Both the position numbers and the translations under genes were made by a program. A DNA stretch of 64,000 bases from Membranipora membranacea (lineage: Eukaryota > Bryozoa > Gymnolaemata > Cheilostomatida > Membraniporidae). This document shows, one piece after another, positions 1-12,480 of this stretch (its first letter is position 1; each line of letters begins with the position of its first letter). The stretch is from contig OU612071.1 of the NCBI GenBank assembly GCA_914767715.1, forward strand, positions 12,691,493 to 12,755,492, read 5' to 3'. A model generated the notes under the pieces. The model had not been told where the DNA came from, ran no database searches, and saw only the letters and a list, made by a program, of their open reading frames with translations.

Positions 1-115
1 TTTCTTTCTCTGGAATAGGTCTTAGCAGCTCATCCAATAGAAGGATTGTCATTGGATGAAAGTTGTAGGGCACAATTGTGTATAATTTTCAGATTATGTG
101 TTAATGTTATGTATT
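1..115 (-). repeat. End of a preceding B block (B0), cut by the window edge
   Basis: The first ~115 bases match the B block at about 17,025-17,129. On the minus strand both read a short peptide with the motif ILLLDEL. Finding this piece immediately left of the first A1 block repeats the B-then-A1 order seen at 17,130 and shows that the array continues leftwards beyond the window. There are too few bases to say more about the gene. Confidence 0.6.
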
Positions 116-1880
116 TATTTGGTCGATTAAAAATCCACATCTTTATCATCGAAGCCATGGAAAAAAAAAGAAAGCAATGACAAAATGTTGTAATATCTTG
201 CAACATGATTGGTTGTTAAGAGATGACTGCATATAAATCCTTGTTCTGCTGTTTGCAGTTGTGCATGTGCATCATATAAGTTGTAAATAGTAAAAGTATA
301 GTTCATGAGATATTTAGTTTTGTTGTTCCTTGAAATCTGTGAAACTAGAAGAGATTAATGTGTTTGAATATGTGTCCAAAAGGTAAACAAATTCTGAAGC
401 AGCTCTCACGCTGGCCGGAGGAGATAAATTAATTCTGATAGTCACAGAAGTCTTATCGTTTCTTAGGTAGGCACTACAAATTTTTTTTTCAAATGATCGG
501 TTCAACACGAAAATGACACCATTGGAAAGCTCTAGGTGTGAAATTTCAAAGTATATTTTTATTTTTGCTATATGAGCAAACTGAGCCAAGCAAATCCAAA
601 ATCAAATTTCATTTAGCAAGAAAAATTACAATATAAGGCTCCATGCAGAAGCAGAAAAAGAGTGCAGTGTGACGCTGTGCATTCATTACATTACGTAAGG
701 TGATTCCGATGCACAGGCACTGCTGCAGTAGCCTACCACTATAACAATTCTGCTTTATAAAGCATCGAGGGGCATACCATTATGATTGAGATTATAGTTT
801 CTATTATTATATGAAAATAGAGTAACAGAACATCCCACAATCACTGAGGTGGACACCATCCCCACAAATGTCTATTAAAACTAGGGTATGGCGCCACAAA
901 ATACCCGACATGCTCCAGCACATCTCTCCCAAAGCCTGGCATTGAACTGCTGTAGATGCTCAAAATAATTTGCCGGGACTTGATTATGCCTAATGAACTA
1001 TTTCCGTACAGAGTATGACCACAGTTGCAACCTGGAAATAAATGTTGCCTAAAGGGTATCTTTACCCTCTCTGGATTGGCATTGCCACCCAGATCATTCC
1101 GCACTACAATGATGTCCTGTCTGATTGCTGGTACCTATAACAGGTAATAATCATTTATAGTTCAAATAAAATATTACGTTGAAGTCGGTTATTTTTCAGT
1201 TTCATCATATTTATTAGCAGTAACTTACTGGTAAGTGAGCTGTCCATGCTCCATTGATCCAATCTGGCTGGTGTGTATTTGCGTGGGCCACTCTAATATC
1301 TCAGCCACTGTCCCGACTGTGGTGTTAAATACAGTTGCTTTCTCTGATCGACAGTGTAACTCATCACAGCGTATTTAATGTCTTCTCTATATTTACAATG
1401 TTACAAAATTATAATGTTACAATATTGAAAATGTTACGATATTTACAATGTTATGAAACATTTATAATTATCTGTTGCATTTATCATGTATGTTACATTT
1501 AGAATGTTCTGTTGATACTTACTCAACAGCCTTTTTCTGGCACACCAACGGATCCCTGCGTGGCATGAAAAGGCTAGAGTGTTACAGTAAATGTCAGAAA
1601 GAAATATTAAAATAGAAAGCTGACGTGGTTTGAGAGTTAAAACAATTCCAGGACCTGACTGCTGTTAACTCCTGAAGGGGGTAGGGGTCTTTGCTCGATT
1701 CCACAAAATATATCATCTCCTTCAACTACGTCGGCAACAAACTCTAGCAAATCAATTGTTACGTCGGCCTGATAATCAATTATCCCATGGCCTACGCAGT
1801 CTCAAACTGGGAATTTTATTATTCACAATTTTCTTTTCTATTTTACAATTCCATCTCTTAAGGTCTCCATTTTCCTCATT
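116..1880. repeat. Spacer between B and A1 blocks, unit 1
   Basis: This non-coding stretch is closely similar to 17,130-18,750 through most of its length. Shared landmarks include the gttttgttgttcc segment near 318 and 17,173, the taggcactacaaat segment near 470 and 17,315, and AT-rich runs built on aatgttac near 1,400 and 18,230. Short open frames in it (for example 314-589 and 841-1,104) have no recognisable domain, and the copies do not preserve an obvious frame. I see no gene here. Confidence 0.6.
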
Positions 1881-4120
1881 CTAAATCCAAACAAAGTCTT
1901 CACCAGCTATACAATGGGGATAAGATACATACTTACGGGCTCTATTTAACTTCTCATCTGAAACATCTGGCATAAGCTCCTTGACCTTACTACTAAATTT
2001 GGCAGCATCATGAATACAGTTTTTTACTCCACCAGTGAATTTGATCCTATTTGCGTTACTTTGGTCCTGACTCTTTACATGCATTCGCCTCTACTAAATT
2101 TGGCAGCGTCATGAATACAGTTTTTTACTCCACTAGTGAATTTGATCCTATTTGCATTACTTTGGTCCTGACTCTTTACATGCATTCGCCTCTACTAAAT
2201 TTGGCAGCATCATGAATACAGTTTTTTACTCCACTAGTGAATTTGATCCTATTTGCATTACTTTGGTCCTGACTCTTTACATGCATTCGCCTCTACTAAA
2301 TTTGGCAGCATCATGAATACAGTTTTTTACTCCACCAGTGAATTTGATCCTATTTGCATTACTTTGGTCCTGACTCTTTACATGCATTCGCCTCTACTAA
2401 ATTTGGCAGCGTCATGAATACAGTTTTTTACTCCACTAGTGAATTTGATCCTATTTGCATTACTTTGGTCCTGACTCTTTACATGCATTCGCCTCTACTA
2501 AATTTGGCAGCGTCATGAATACAGTCTTTTACTCCACGAGTGAATTTGATCCTATTTGCATTACTTTGGTCCTGACTCTTTAATGCATTCGCCTTTGAAT
2601 CTCTAAATAAACATGCTCATAGACCTTAGACCTCTCCTTTAACTCTCTCGATAATCCAACAGCCAGCATTATATCAACATTTGAATTATCTAGATAATCA
2701 GCAGTATTATTTATTGCAAACATAGTCTTGGAAGCGACATAAGAGCTGGAAGCATTGGAGCACTTGCATATTAGCCAATCACTTAGTCCTAAAATACACT
2801 CTGCCACAATGTTATTGGCGGGGCACTACTTACCTGCGCTCTATCTATATTCTTGCCTCTCTACAACTTTTAAAAATACCTCTGCTGCTCTCTTTGCCGG
2901 GCCAAAGCTAATCTCAACAGGGGTGCCAGATGCTAAAGATTCATGCACAAGATCATCTTCAGGGTATCCAAATCAAAACAGTTGAACTTGCTATTCCATC
3001 ATTTGCTGGGGTCATCAAGTAGCTCTCTCAAATTCACCATATCTTTCTTCCTATACATTGCTTCCATCCATGACACTGTCGAAGTTTTACCAAGCAAGCC
3101 ACCAACTTGAAGCACCTTTACAATAATATCAGAATACATATCGTTTATAATACTTGTACAGTAATCTGCACTTTTAACACAAATATATTTCAAGAACTTT
3201 CCTAGCACGAATCTGAGATGAAATACACTGCCACATAAATAAAGTAATATGTAAAATATGTTGCCTACATACCTTACTCTTAGATTCTTGTCTAGTTTCC
3301 GCTTTGCAAAGAAGGCACTAAAAGTCGATGGATCCCCCTTCCCTTGTTTGAACTGAAATTTCGAAATAGTTGAAACTAAGCTTACAACATAATAATATGC
3401 TTCTTAACTAATAGGGTACCTTTATAAGAACTCTCCTCAAAATCTTAACATAATTTTTGGAAACAATCGCCAAATTATTCTATGGGGTGAACATTACATT
3501 GAAGCTCTTGCATTCATATTACTGCATGATTCACAATAGCTCTATCGCTGACTGTTGAAGTGATTTTACTTTTAATCTGAGACGCAATTTGACCAACATC
3601 AATTTTATGAAGCTTACCGTAGACACTAGCAGATTCTTCAATAGCATTCATGTAATCATCTGCTGTACCTGAAGCCAACTGGCCGACATCGAGGAGAAAT
3701 GACTTTCCATTAGCATTTATATGTACCTCATTCATATGCTTCTCATTGATTGAAGATGCATCCCAACCAAAATTAACATGCTCTGACTCAAGAATAACAC
3801 TAACAGCTTGCTCCATTGCAATACACCTCATCTCAATAGTCATATTACAAACAGTTGACACACTAGGAAGAGAGGTAGTTTATACAACCAAACTGAATGA
3901 TACTACTAATATGACACAAAGGCACCTGTCTACAGCTACAATAGTTTACCGTTTTCCTATGCTTTTCACTGTACTTGCCTCCGGGGAGTGTTGTCTCAAC
4001 CCGCATGATTGCCTTCTTCAAATCCTCATCTAACTTATCAATCTTGTGATCATAGGACTTTAAACTCGCATTTAACTTTAGCTTTTGATTGAGAGAGGAA
4101 CTGATCAGATTTTCTTTTTA
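1881..4120 (-). pseudogene. A1 copy a: broken DDE-like transposase-family gene
   Basis: Read on the minus strand from about 4,120 down to 1,881. The N-terminal helix-rich part is near 4,110-3,900. It is followed by a core at 3,861-3,514 with the motifs FGWDASS, MNEVHI and SDRAIVNH, then a CNVHPID motif near 3,490 where another frame takes over. C-terminal pieces are at 3,208-2,999 and 2,807-2,580, and a tail is at 2,084-1,881. The invariant D of WDA, the D of SDR and the C-x-x-H step resemble the first two acidic residues and CxxH element of several eukaryotic DDE transposase superfamilies. The superfamily is not recognised and the function is inferred from pattern only. The copy is inactive: frames are broken at several points and a 101-bp tandem expansion interrupts the tail. 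Its best relatives are 18,751-20,486 and 26,099-27,140. Confidence 0.5.
1990..2594. repeat. 101-bp tandem repeat, six units, inside A1 copy a
   Basis: Units begin at 1,990, 2,091, 2,192, 2,293, 2,394 and 2,495. The spacing is exactly 101 bases, except for a one-base loss at the end of the last unit. Each carries the landmark ctactaaatttggcag and ends with gcattcgcct. The unit is the coding sequence of the A1 tail, which is present once in A1 copy b (about 18,810-18,912). Because 101 is not a multiple of three, each added unit shifts the reading frame. The units differ by only a few bases, so the expansion is recent compared with the divergence between A1 copies. Confidence 0.95.
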
Positions 4121-6300
4121 GCACTTCTTTACTTTCATGTACATGACATGACAATTCATACACATAAACAGAATCAGAAACCTTTGATCTTATCAGATAA
4201 TGGTTAGTGAAGAGTGAATATCCAGCTTATTTTGAAAATTCGAGCAACAGTTTGAGACCAAAGTTCAGACATTCTTACCTCATTTTTTCATGAAGTGTTC
4301 AGAATTTTCTGTGATTGCGCACGCATGTTTTCTATTTCTTGTCGAAATCTCAAGTCTCTAGGAGGAATAGAAACTGAGATATCTGGGTTTAGAAAACATG
4401 TGTTATGGAAAATCTGCGCAGTTTTGAGGCCCTGTCGATGGTATAAGAAATGGATGATACTTTTCAAAAACGGAAGTTGCTGCGTTTGGTTGTGCCTATT
4501 TTAGGGCTGCCTCCAGCTTCTTCTCTACTGTTCAGCACACTTCCCTGAAAAAAAATAGATTGCAGCTAATGTTGCAGTGTAGTGATTTCCTATGATAACT
4601 TTCAACTTTTTTTTTATCATTCTCTAACATCCCCTTGATTGTGATCACCCTATGTGTCACTTCCTGCAAAGCCATTTACATGTGTTCATTTGTAGTTAAA
4701 ACTGAATATAGCAGTTTAGCGATTGATTACAGTGGAATTTGACTTTTCAATGAGAAAACCACCTAGCAATGAATTGAATCTCACAACTTAATCTTTTTGT
4801 GTGATTTGGTCAAGGTCATGTAACACTACCCAAAAGGTAGTGCTTCAACATTGCCTTAAAAATTCTGATTTAATTGATTTCCAATGCATCCCAAGAAGAT
4901 AATAATGTGGTTTTGTGATCATGAGAGTTACTCATGGGGTCTCCACTCATGGATATACAACAAGGATATGTTTGCAAGTCACTCCAGTACCATCACTCAC
5001 TTTTAATGGTCTCTCCCTCAGCTGTCAAATGAACATCATTGTTGCACGTAAATCTAATTAGCCGATGATCAAGTTCATAGAACTAATGCCGGGAAGGCAT
5101 TCTGCGAGCTCTAACAACGCGATGTTTGATTCAGAAGCACGCTGCCGGCAGCCCCTTGGAACTCAATAACCCCTATCCAATTCCCTGTTTTCCTCCTATA
5201 CAAAACAGAGCAGAATACCACTACCCTCCCTCAGTCACAGTAGCTGCAGAAAAGCTCTCTGGCTACAGCCTAGCGGTGACACACTGGAATCACATAATTA
5301 TGTCATAACCCCCACACGCCACTACAGTCACCTCCGGCAGACTGCCGAGAATAGGAACCAAAGATCATAGATTACCATAGGTGCTTTGTCTAACACCTTG
5401 TTCGCATATAAATAATGATGGATGACGGATCAGCATTGTGTTTCACACTTTACGTCATTATTTTACAAGTCAACTTCAGCTCAAATATAAACAATACAGA
5501 CATGCACCGTAGAAGAGTATTTGTAGGAAGAAAGTTTCTCATTAATTTTTACTCAGGATTTATCATCGAATTATAAGACTTGCAAACATCTTCTCCAAAG
5601 TACGATACAGAAATAAACATTTATCTAAATTTAAACAAGTCTCTTACCGGTATGGTGGTCCTCCTCCCGCCTGACACCCCGTTAAATCTCACACTCACAC
5701 TCACACAAAAATCCCAGGCCACTCTGTTTCTCTAAAACATAATCAGAGAATGTTATCTCTGGCTTGAACAAAGGTGTTCAATCTTCATTTTCACTGCAAA
5801 TATTATGATCATGATTACAAACAGAGGATGAGCAGATGATAATTCTCTAGTATTGTTGTGATATAGGGTGCCATATTCAACCGCCAACTCAAACTTTTGT
5901 TAAACTCACTGTCATGAATCTTTGTAAGCGGCGAATGTAGCTGTCACCGGACACAAATATCTCCATCTTTCAACTAAAAATAAGATGAGTATGGTTAGCA
6001 CAATATTTTAACTCAAATGTTGTTGTGGAGTGAAATCAAATCTGTGCAAGTTCAGAAATATGATGCAGTCAACGACCCAGAAACTGACACAGATGTGTTG
6101 GGCTTGGGTTTTCAGTGGGGGAGGGGGAGGGGTGTTAGGAATTGGGGCAAGACATATTCCCTGACTCTTAAGCTCCACCACGGCAACAATGTGCCAGCAA
6201 TTGGAGAAAACAAGGAACGCAAACAACTAACAAAGAATTAATTAGATGTAATATAAATGCAGGTCAAACGACAACAGACAGACACGCACCATTGAAGACA
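4121..6300. repeat. A1 upstream flank, unit 1
   Basis: The flank upstream of the A1 N-terminus is shared, at high identity, with 27,140-30,360 of unit 3. Parts recur at 43,900-44,450 in unit 4, and an inverted piece lies at about 41,130-41,500. Unit 3 has an extra ~1.1 kb (27,708-28,812) that is absent here at about 4,705-4,715. G-rich runs occur near 6,115-6,130. Short frames such as 4,295-4,504 and 6,017-6,241 carry no recognised domain. I see no gene. Confidence 0.6.
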
Positions 6301-6987
6301 CAAAACAACAGACATTGACAGCATGTTGCCTGAGGCACGGGATTCACCACTGGATGGCCAGACCTTCATGTACTGTCAACAAACATCAACAAACAGGAGA
6401 AGCCAAGCCATGTGAGACCTAACCTAACCTAAGCCAGCACGTCAAGCGCTTGATGTGAGTTTTTAATGCAGGGAATGTGATGGATGGTAATGGAATGTAT
6501 AGTAAAATAATACATAGGTGTAAATATGGTGTAAATGAGTAAAAATGGGTGTAAATAAATAGGTATAAATATGGTAAAAGTAAGCCTGGGAGCCCCCCCC
6601 CCCCCCCCCATGAGTCAGTCAGAGAATGCATAAATATTTCGGGGTTGAAATCAAAGTAAAGATAATGATAAAACAAAGCTTGACAGCATGTTGCTCTGAG
6701 CCACGGGATTCACCAGCGGATGGCCAGACCTTCATGTACTGTCATCAGACCGAAAACTATGTCACAATATTTATAATTATATACATGTCACAAAAGTCAC
6801 AGTCAGACAATAACCCAATATGGTCAAAATCATACATTCAAAAATAAATAAAAACAATATCAAGGAATCATTCCATAATAGCATCTCCCAAAAGTAAATC
6901 AGTTAAAAAAAGTGGGAGATTGAAATCGCGTGTCTCAGAGTCATCCATTGATTGGCCGTCAAAAAATAAGTAGCTTTAAATTGCATA
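6300..6987. repeat. Spacer between A1 flank and A2, with partial duplication and a C17 tract
   Basis: A segment beginning gacagcatgttg occurs at about 6,316-6,381 and again at about 6,683-6,746, whereas the matching place in unit 3 (about 30,418-30,480) has it once. The extra ~370 bases between the copies hold aaatatggt-type short repeats and a run of 17 C at 6,593-6,609. From 6,750 onward the sequence again follows unit 3 (30,480-30,780). Confidence 0.6.
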
Positions 6988-9270
6988 TTATTCCTTCCTT
7001 TTTTCCTTCCTATCACTTGATAGTGATACCCCACACCAATTGCCTATATTTATCATTTGGTTCAGTAGTACATAGGGCCAGTAAAGTGGGGTCTGACTCG
7101 AGAGGCTCCACGGTTCTGTTAAAGCACTCAAACTCAGGTTCCCATAATCTAAAGGATTTTCACTTAGTTTATTCAGATTAGCTACAGCCTTTTCCGAAAC
7201 TTTACCACTTTCAAGATTAGATATATTTGAGTTTCTGTACAGAACTTTAATCCACGGGCCAGTTAAACATTTCCCAAATAATCCACCAACAATCAGTTCT
7301 ATTTGTACGGTTTCACTCTCTAGGGTCATGATCACATCTTTAGCATAGCTTTTACCACAAGTAGTTCTGAGATAATCTGAAATAGAATCTTTCAGGTGGT
7401 ATATACTTGCACACATCGCGAATAGCACATGAAACCTATTACCTACATATCTAATGTCTCGAATAGTTCCGTTTCATATTGTGAATGACTCAGGTATAAG
7501 AGTACAAAGAATTTTATTTATCTCCAATAATCTGGTAATCCTGTAACATGGATTGATTTGTTACAAGACATGTTTGAAAGGTATAAGCGTTAGCAACAAG
7601 ATTGACATTATGCAAAAACGAGATCATAATAGCATTGTATGGAAAATTATGGTATTACATAGACACAAAATTAACATTGAAAATTACAATTGATACAAAA
7701 CACACACATTATGGGGGAATAGAAAATCCGAAACTGAGCAATAGTGAGCAATTATGAATGGTGAATAGTCGGGATCACATCTGGCTGAAATAAGAATACC
7801 AAAAATGATATAGTATGTCGGAAAATACAACTGAAATTGAGTCTCCGAAACCACAGAAAACAATGTCGACGTTTAGTGTAATGTGATGAAATGTTATGCA
7901 TAAATCAGCAAGTTATAAAACTGTGGAATATTAAAAGTAAGAACCACTTACAAATAGATTTGACCTCTTGGCTAAGAGATGTGTCCTTGTCGATATCTGG
8001 ATGACTAGTGACAGTAAATTGGTGAAAAAGTGAAAAGCTTTAAATTGGTAAATGGGTGAAAAAGCTTTCACCATTGCGTTGAAAAGCGATGACTTGCAGT
8101 TAGAAAGAAACCTTATTATATAAAGCAGTAAATTTATCATGAACACAGTTTTTAGAACAATGGTGGGCTTTGTCAATGCTATAACACCGACTACCAGAAC
8201 CCTAACGCCAAGCGCAACTCCCACGGTTACATCTTATAATAAGATTTTTGTCAATATTGTGCGTATCAAGATATGCCCGAAATGCTGAGGTATCGCCGCT
8301 ACCATCTTTATACTTAAATTTACTGATCATTAGAATGAGTCTCTTAAGAATGCTAGTTTGGCCGAATAGTGCTGATGTACCTGACTCATCTTTTTCAAAG
8401 GATTTAACGAGCTTCCTTAATGCTATGGATAAAAAGTCAAGAGTGTGAGTAGTACAGTATAGATCTAGAAGGGTATGGCCAAGTTCTTCCGAAAGTCTAG
8501 CAGACACTTTTTTGTTCACAGCAGTGCAGTCACTTAGAGTCGAAGTAAGTTTACTATTCATTTCACTCAAGATCTTATCAACTTTAAATTCATCAGGGAT
8601 AAGGCCGTCTTCAGATTTTTTTGAATTAGATTAGCACTCTGCACACAATTTTAATACACATTTAATATGATCGAAATACCCTTCATTATCATACCTACCT
8701 AATGTTTTGTAGTCAACCATGTAACTCCCTGTGTCTGTGTTGACGTGAATTTCATTGATGTGGTCTGTCTTTATTGTTGTTGCATCCCAGGCTATATATA
8801 CATAATTTGTTTGAAGCATTGCTTCAGTAGCTTGACATAGACAAAATTTTCATTTCTGCTACCATTTTAATCTCAGTTGAAACATGAGGCATCGGTGACA
8901 GTTCTTTACTGCACATTGACCTAACACAATGATACACAGCTTGTCTCAATGGTAACATTTACATTCTACCTTTAGGATCATTCATTTTTACCTCACAATC
9001 TTCAAGCTTTTTAATTTCATCTCTTTCTCTTATTTGCAACTCAACATCCATCTTCTTAATGCAGTTTAATTAGCTGGAGTCCTATCTAATCGTTTCTTGG
9101 CTAGCTTTAAATCTGATTTTAATAGGCGGTTCTGTCCTGTTAGTTGAAGAGTTCTCTAAGTTTTGCACTTCTAAATTGTCTATGGGCCACTTTCAATTTA
9201 TCTGCCTTTATTTGAACATCCCTAAGCTTGCTGTTTCTATCTCTAAGCTGCCTTAATATTTCGTTTCAAT
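6988..9270 (-). pseudogene. A2 copy a: broken DDE-like transposase-family gene
   Basis: Minus-strand pieces, in coding order: remains of a charged N-terminal helix near 9,270-9,000; the core at 8,819-8,631 with IAWDATT and INEIHV; 8,570-8,234 with the SDR-type motif (here SDCTAVN) and the C-x-x-H step (here CTTH); then 7,428-6,988 with the GGLFGK and TGPW motifs. The CDS is split by an inserted segment at about 7,455-8,233, since other A2 copies run straight through this point. The C-terminus is cut at about 7,035 at the same place as in A2 copy c. A2 is diverged from A1 but has the same motif order. The product was presumably a transposase. This copy cannot make one. Confidence 0.5.
7455..8233. 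mobile_element. Unclassified ~780-bp insertion in A2 copy a
   Basis: A2 copies c and d are continuous across the sequence that here is interrupted at acatatctaat (left) and resumes at ataataagattt (right). The flanks acatatctaat and acatcttataat could be a decayed target duplication. No terminal inverted repeats are evident. A 97-codon minus-strand frame inside (7,931-8,224) has no recognised domain and extends over the right junction, so I do not call it a gene. Confidence 0.45.
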
Positions 9271-10365
9271 GTATCTACTTACTTTTGCAAGGAAATATTC
9301 ATGCATCTTTATTACCTACTCATCCTACGATTACTATCTATGGGATCACTTTACGGTACTTCATGCCGGGAAATGACATCTTACTAAGGAATGATGGGGT
9401 GTATAACTTCTAATTCGCACAACTCTCAAAGAAAGAAACTAATTAGAGCTCGTTGATCTGCTGGCTAATTTTTGGATTTGTTAAGATGTTGATACACTTT
9501 AATAAGACTATTTATAAGCTTTTCACATATAACCAATTGGGCACTGAGGGGTAATTGTTGTAGGATTGATTGGGCTGTGTTGCTTACATTTTTTTCCATG
9601 AGGTATCAATAGGTTGACTATATGACCATATTTGATTGAACCCATAACTTCAAGATTTGCTGTAACATGAGAACTAAAAAACCTGCTACAGTTGATCCAT
9701 GATTTAAGTCTAACATCGTATGAAAAAATAGTAGGGAAGGAAAGAACCTGGGAAGAGTGATTTTGTAAGGGAGATTATTAACATCTGAAAATACACTTAT
9801 TGTCACTGACTGCTTTTGAATCCTAAGGTTCGGATTCAGTCTTTTGATATTTTAGGGATGGAAAGCTCAGCATATATCAGAGAATTTGTTTCCAGCAACT
9901 AGGTTTTTGTTGTTGAGGGGAATTATGTCGCCCTAAGGCTAGGATGGCTCAATATGATGTACTTACATTTTATTTGGCGTAACAAAACTTGTTGACAAAT
10001 AACTGCAACTCTGAAGTGAACTGTAACTGTAACTAGCGCTTTGGATAGTTTGTAAAGAGTATGGCAATAGATTTCTGATCTAAAACATAGGGAAACTTAG
10101 AGAAAATCTGTATATAGATATACAGATTAGCATTCAAAGAAACTCTGGACCACAGGCTAGCAATGAAAAACTCTATCTACTGAATTACAAGGTCTTTCTA
10201 AAGCCGTTTCACCCATATCAATCTTTGTCCTCTGGATTTCTTGGTTTCTGTTTTGATGGTACTTCTCACACACATCTTGTTGATATTTGTATATAGTTGT
10301 CATCCAATAATTAATTCACCCATCTGATGCACTCCTGCAACTCGTAGATGACATTATATCAGACT
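9271..10365. repeat. Spacer between A2 and H, unit 1
   Basis: Parts of this stretch match other units. About 9,270-9,310 matches 32,310-32,360, 9,515-9,560 matches 24,105-24,150, and 10,120-10,350 matches 32,970-33,345. The order relative to A2 and H is the same in each unit. No convincing coding region is seen. Confidence 0.5.
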
Positions 10366-10955
10366 TGGATGGCAAGGGAGTGGACTACGTGCAGCTTGCA
10401 TCGCTCTACTTTTCAAAAGCATTCGACCGCTTGCAGCCACCCATAGTGCTTAGTGAAATGAGACATACTGGTTTCAATCCTAAGATAATAAAAATAGTCT
10501 CAAGTTTTCTGCAAGAGCGACAATAATGTGTAAAACTGAATGCTTCCAGCTCTGACTACATTCCATTAGAAGTTGCTGCGCCTCAAAGGACAAAATTCGG
10601 TCCGCTCATGTGGCTGATCTACATAAATGACCTGCAAGTAGATAGCTATAAATCAGTGAAATATTTATAGCTCTAGAAATTTTATGTGACTGTTCCCAAA
10701 AATAGCAGCAATAATATCTCGCCTGCTATACAACAAACTCAGGTATGGTCAGCTGAGAACAATATGCTCCTCAACACAAACAAGACTGCTATTGAGAACT
10801 TCTCTCTAAACTATTGCAATCAGAACAGCGAGCCAGTGATTTGTGACCGGAGCTCGATAAATCCTGTAAAATTATTCTGTTAAATTTTTAGGAATTTTAG
10901 TTGGTAACCACCTTGCCTTTTTAGATCATGTAGAACATTTAGAAATGCAACTAAA
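10366..10955 (+). pseudogene. LINE reverse transcriptase fragment
   Basis: Plus-strand translation gives typical non-LTR reverse transcriptase blocks in order: FSKAFDRL (the usual 'SKAFD' block), then FGPLMWLIYINDL (the 'G..LGPLLFLIYINDL' block), then ENNMLLNTNKT ('W...N.LLLN..KT') and a final FLGI.V block. The catalytic YADD position is destroyed (about 10,660-10,675), where the frame reads stop codons. Both ends are missing. The fragment is inserted between blocks A2 and H of unit 1 only and lies in the opposite orientation to the unit genes. The clade looks Jockey/CR1-like but is not certain. Confidence 0.75.
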
Positions 10956-12480
10956 AAAGCTTTGTCTAATATCAGCAGCATCTTACTGCAAACCATTGTC
11001 AACATTAAGTTCCTGTATCCAATCCCTTCTTAAATTACGCCAACTTCCTGCAGCCTGATCTTTGTCCAAAGTAACATCCGGTTTCTGATTGTGTATGGAA
11101 CAAAAATTGCGCAAAATGATGCATGCTTTGGCAACAACTTCTACTTTTGGAGGCTGAATTGTCAGCTTATCTGCAAAAACACGCCATCGTGCAGTGAGAA
11201 TGACAAAGGAGTTTTCGATCACTCGCCTTCCTCTACCTAGTCGGTAATTGCATAGTCTATCTGGGGTTGCCTTACCTCTCAAGTGCGCAGGGTAGGGCCT
11301 CAATGTTCTTTTTTAGAAGAATTGCCTCATTGGCCTACAGAACATGTGGAAGGCATTTCAGAGAATTTGGTTATAGCTGAATGTTGTTATCGAAAGCAGT
11401 GTTAAACTTACACCTCATGATTATTGACTATTGCTACCTTTGTGCCTGTATAAACATAGGTAAACCTTCAACAAAATAAGAACACTTTTACCTGTAATTG
11501 GATTTCTCATTTAACCAGACCACTTTGGCAACAAAATATTTGAGTAATAATCTATGCTATTTCAAATGATTATCTATTTTACACCAAGATGAAGCAGGAA
11601 GAACAACTGTTGAGGACACATCTGTGTGAGAGTCAGCATATCTCACCGTCCTCAATATACATCAAACAAGGTGTGTTTTGTTCAGAGGCTCCAAAAAATC
11701 TTAACCATAAGTAGAACTACAATTATTTTTGTTATATCCTTGGTTGCACTGGACCAGCTAGATTGTTAGCAATTTTTAGTAGTACTCACAATTAGTCGGT
11801 ATCACCCATAGCCATGAGCACTATTGATTCCGTTCCCTGTAGTTGTGGAACTGTGATCCTGCCTTCCGGGGTTATTTCATTATTAAGATGTTTTGCGTCT
11901 AAGCTGCCAACTGAAATAGAATGAATTGATCAGTGAAACCATCAACATTGTGATCTGGTTATGTATTTCTTTTTCTGTGATTTCAATATAACATTTCAAG
12001 AACTATGGAGATTGCCAAGGGCAGAACAGAAAACTGATATTGGGAGTTATCATACTTGAAAGCATGAAAAACAACTTCTCATTACATTGTAAATGATTGT
12101 AGCACAATGGGGGTGGGGGTAGAGAGACATCTCCCACACTAGCTGTTTGAACAAGGCATAAATACTCTTTTATTGGATATGAAAAATGTGTAGACTTCAA
12201 AGTTATATGATATAATATATTTTATAATAATATTATCTGCATTAAGAAAGTTCCATTTGTTTTTGTATCTATTGCTTATCTTAAGCCATTGCTGTTTTTC
12301 GCTGGGTACTGTCATATAGTGCCCTGTTAATGGCCTTGCATGTCTCAAGAATGATATTGGATATTGCAGCAGTTGAAACCAACAGGTATATAAAAGAGGT
12401 CTCTGAATGAGGCTCCTGTGGCAAGATAGCGTAGAGGTATCATACTTCTTTCCTCAGCAGGCATTGATTGACAGAAATCA
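10956..12480 (-). pseudogene. H copy 1: Harbinger (HARBI1-type) transposase, broken
   Basis: On the minus strand, 12,480-12,400 codes for a helical N-terminal block (EERSMIPLRYLATG). The segment 12,375-12,230 codes for VSTAAISNII then EKQQWLKISNRYKNKWNF, with a frameshift between them. The segment 11,930-11,790 codes for the first catalytic block (VGSLDAKH, then GTESIVLMAMGD). The segment 11,400-10,983 codes for the last block, with [15 protein letters not shown] followed by ARWRVF, carrying the third acidic residue. This is the standard layout of the DDE_Tnp_4 nuclease of PIF/Harbinger transposons. Intervening non-coding stretches could be introns or decay. H copies lie at the same relative place in units 2 and 3. 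Confidence 0.8.

Noticed and set aside
1990-2594. A CRISPR array
   Set aside because: The units are contiguous 101-bp tandem repeats with no unique spacers, derived from coding sequence, in a eukaryote.
6008-6241. Complementary ORFs at the same place on both strands, repeated at 30,129-30,362
   Set aside because: The repetition is explained by the shared flank of units 1 and 3. No motif supports either strand.
7931-8224. A 97-codon hydrophobic minus-strand gene
   Set aside because: The frame runs across the junction of an insertion with A2 DNA and has no homologous motif; probably chance.
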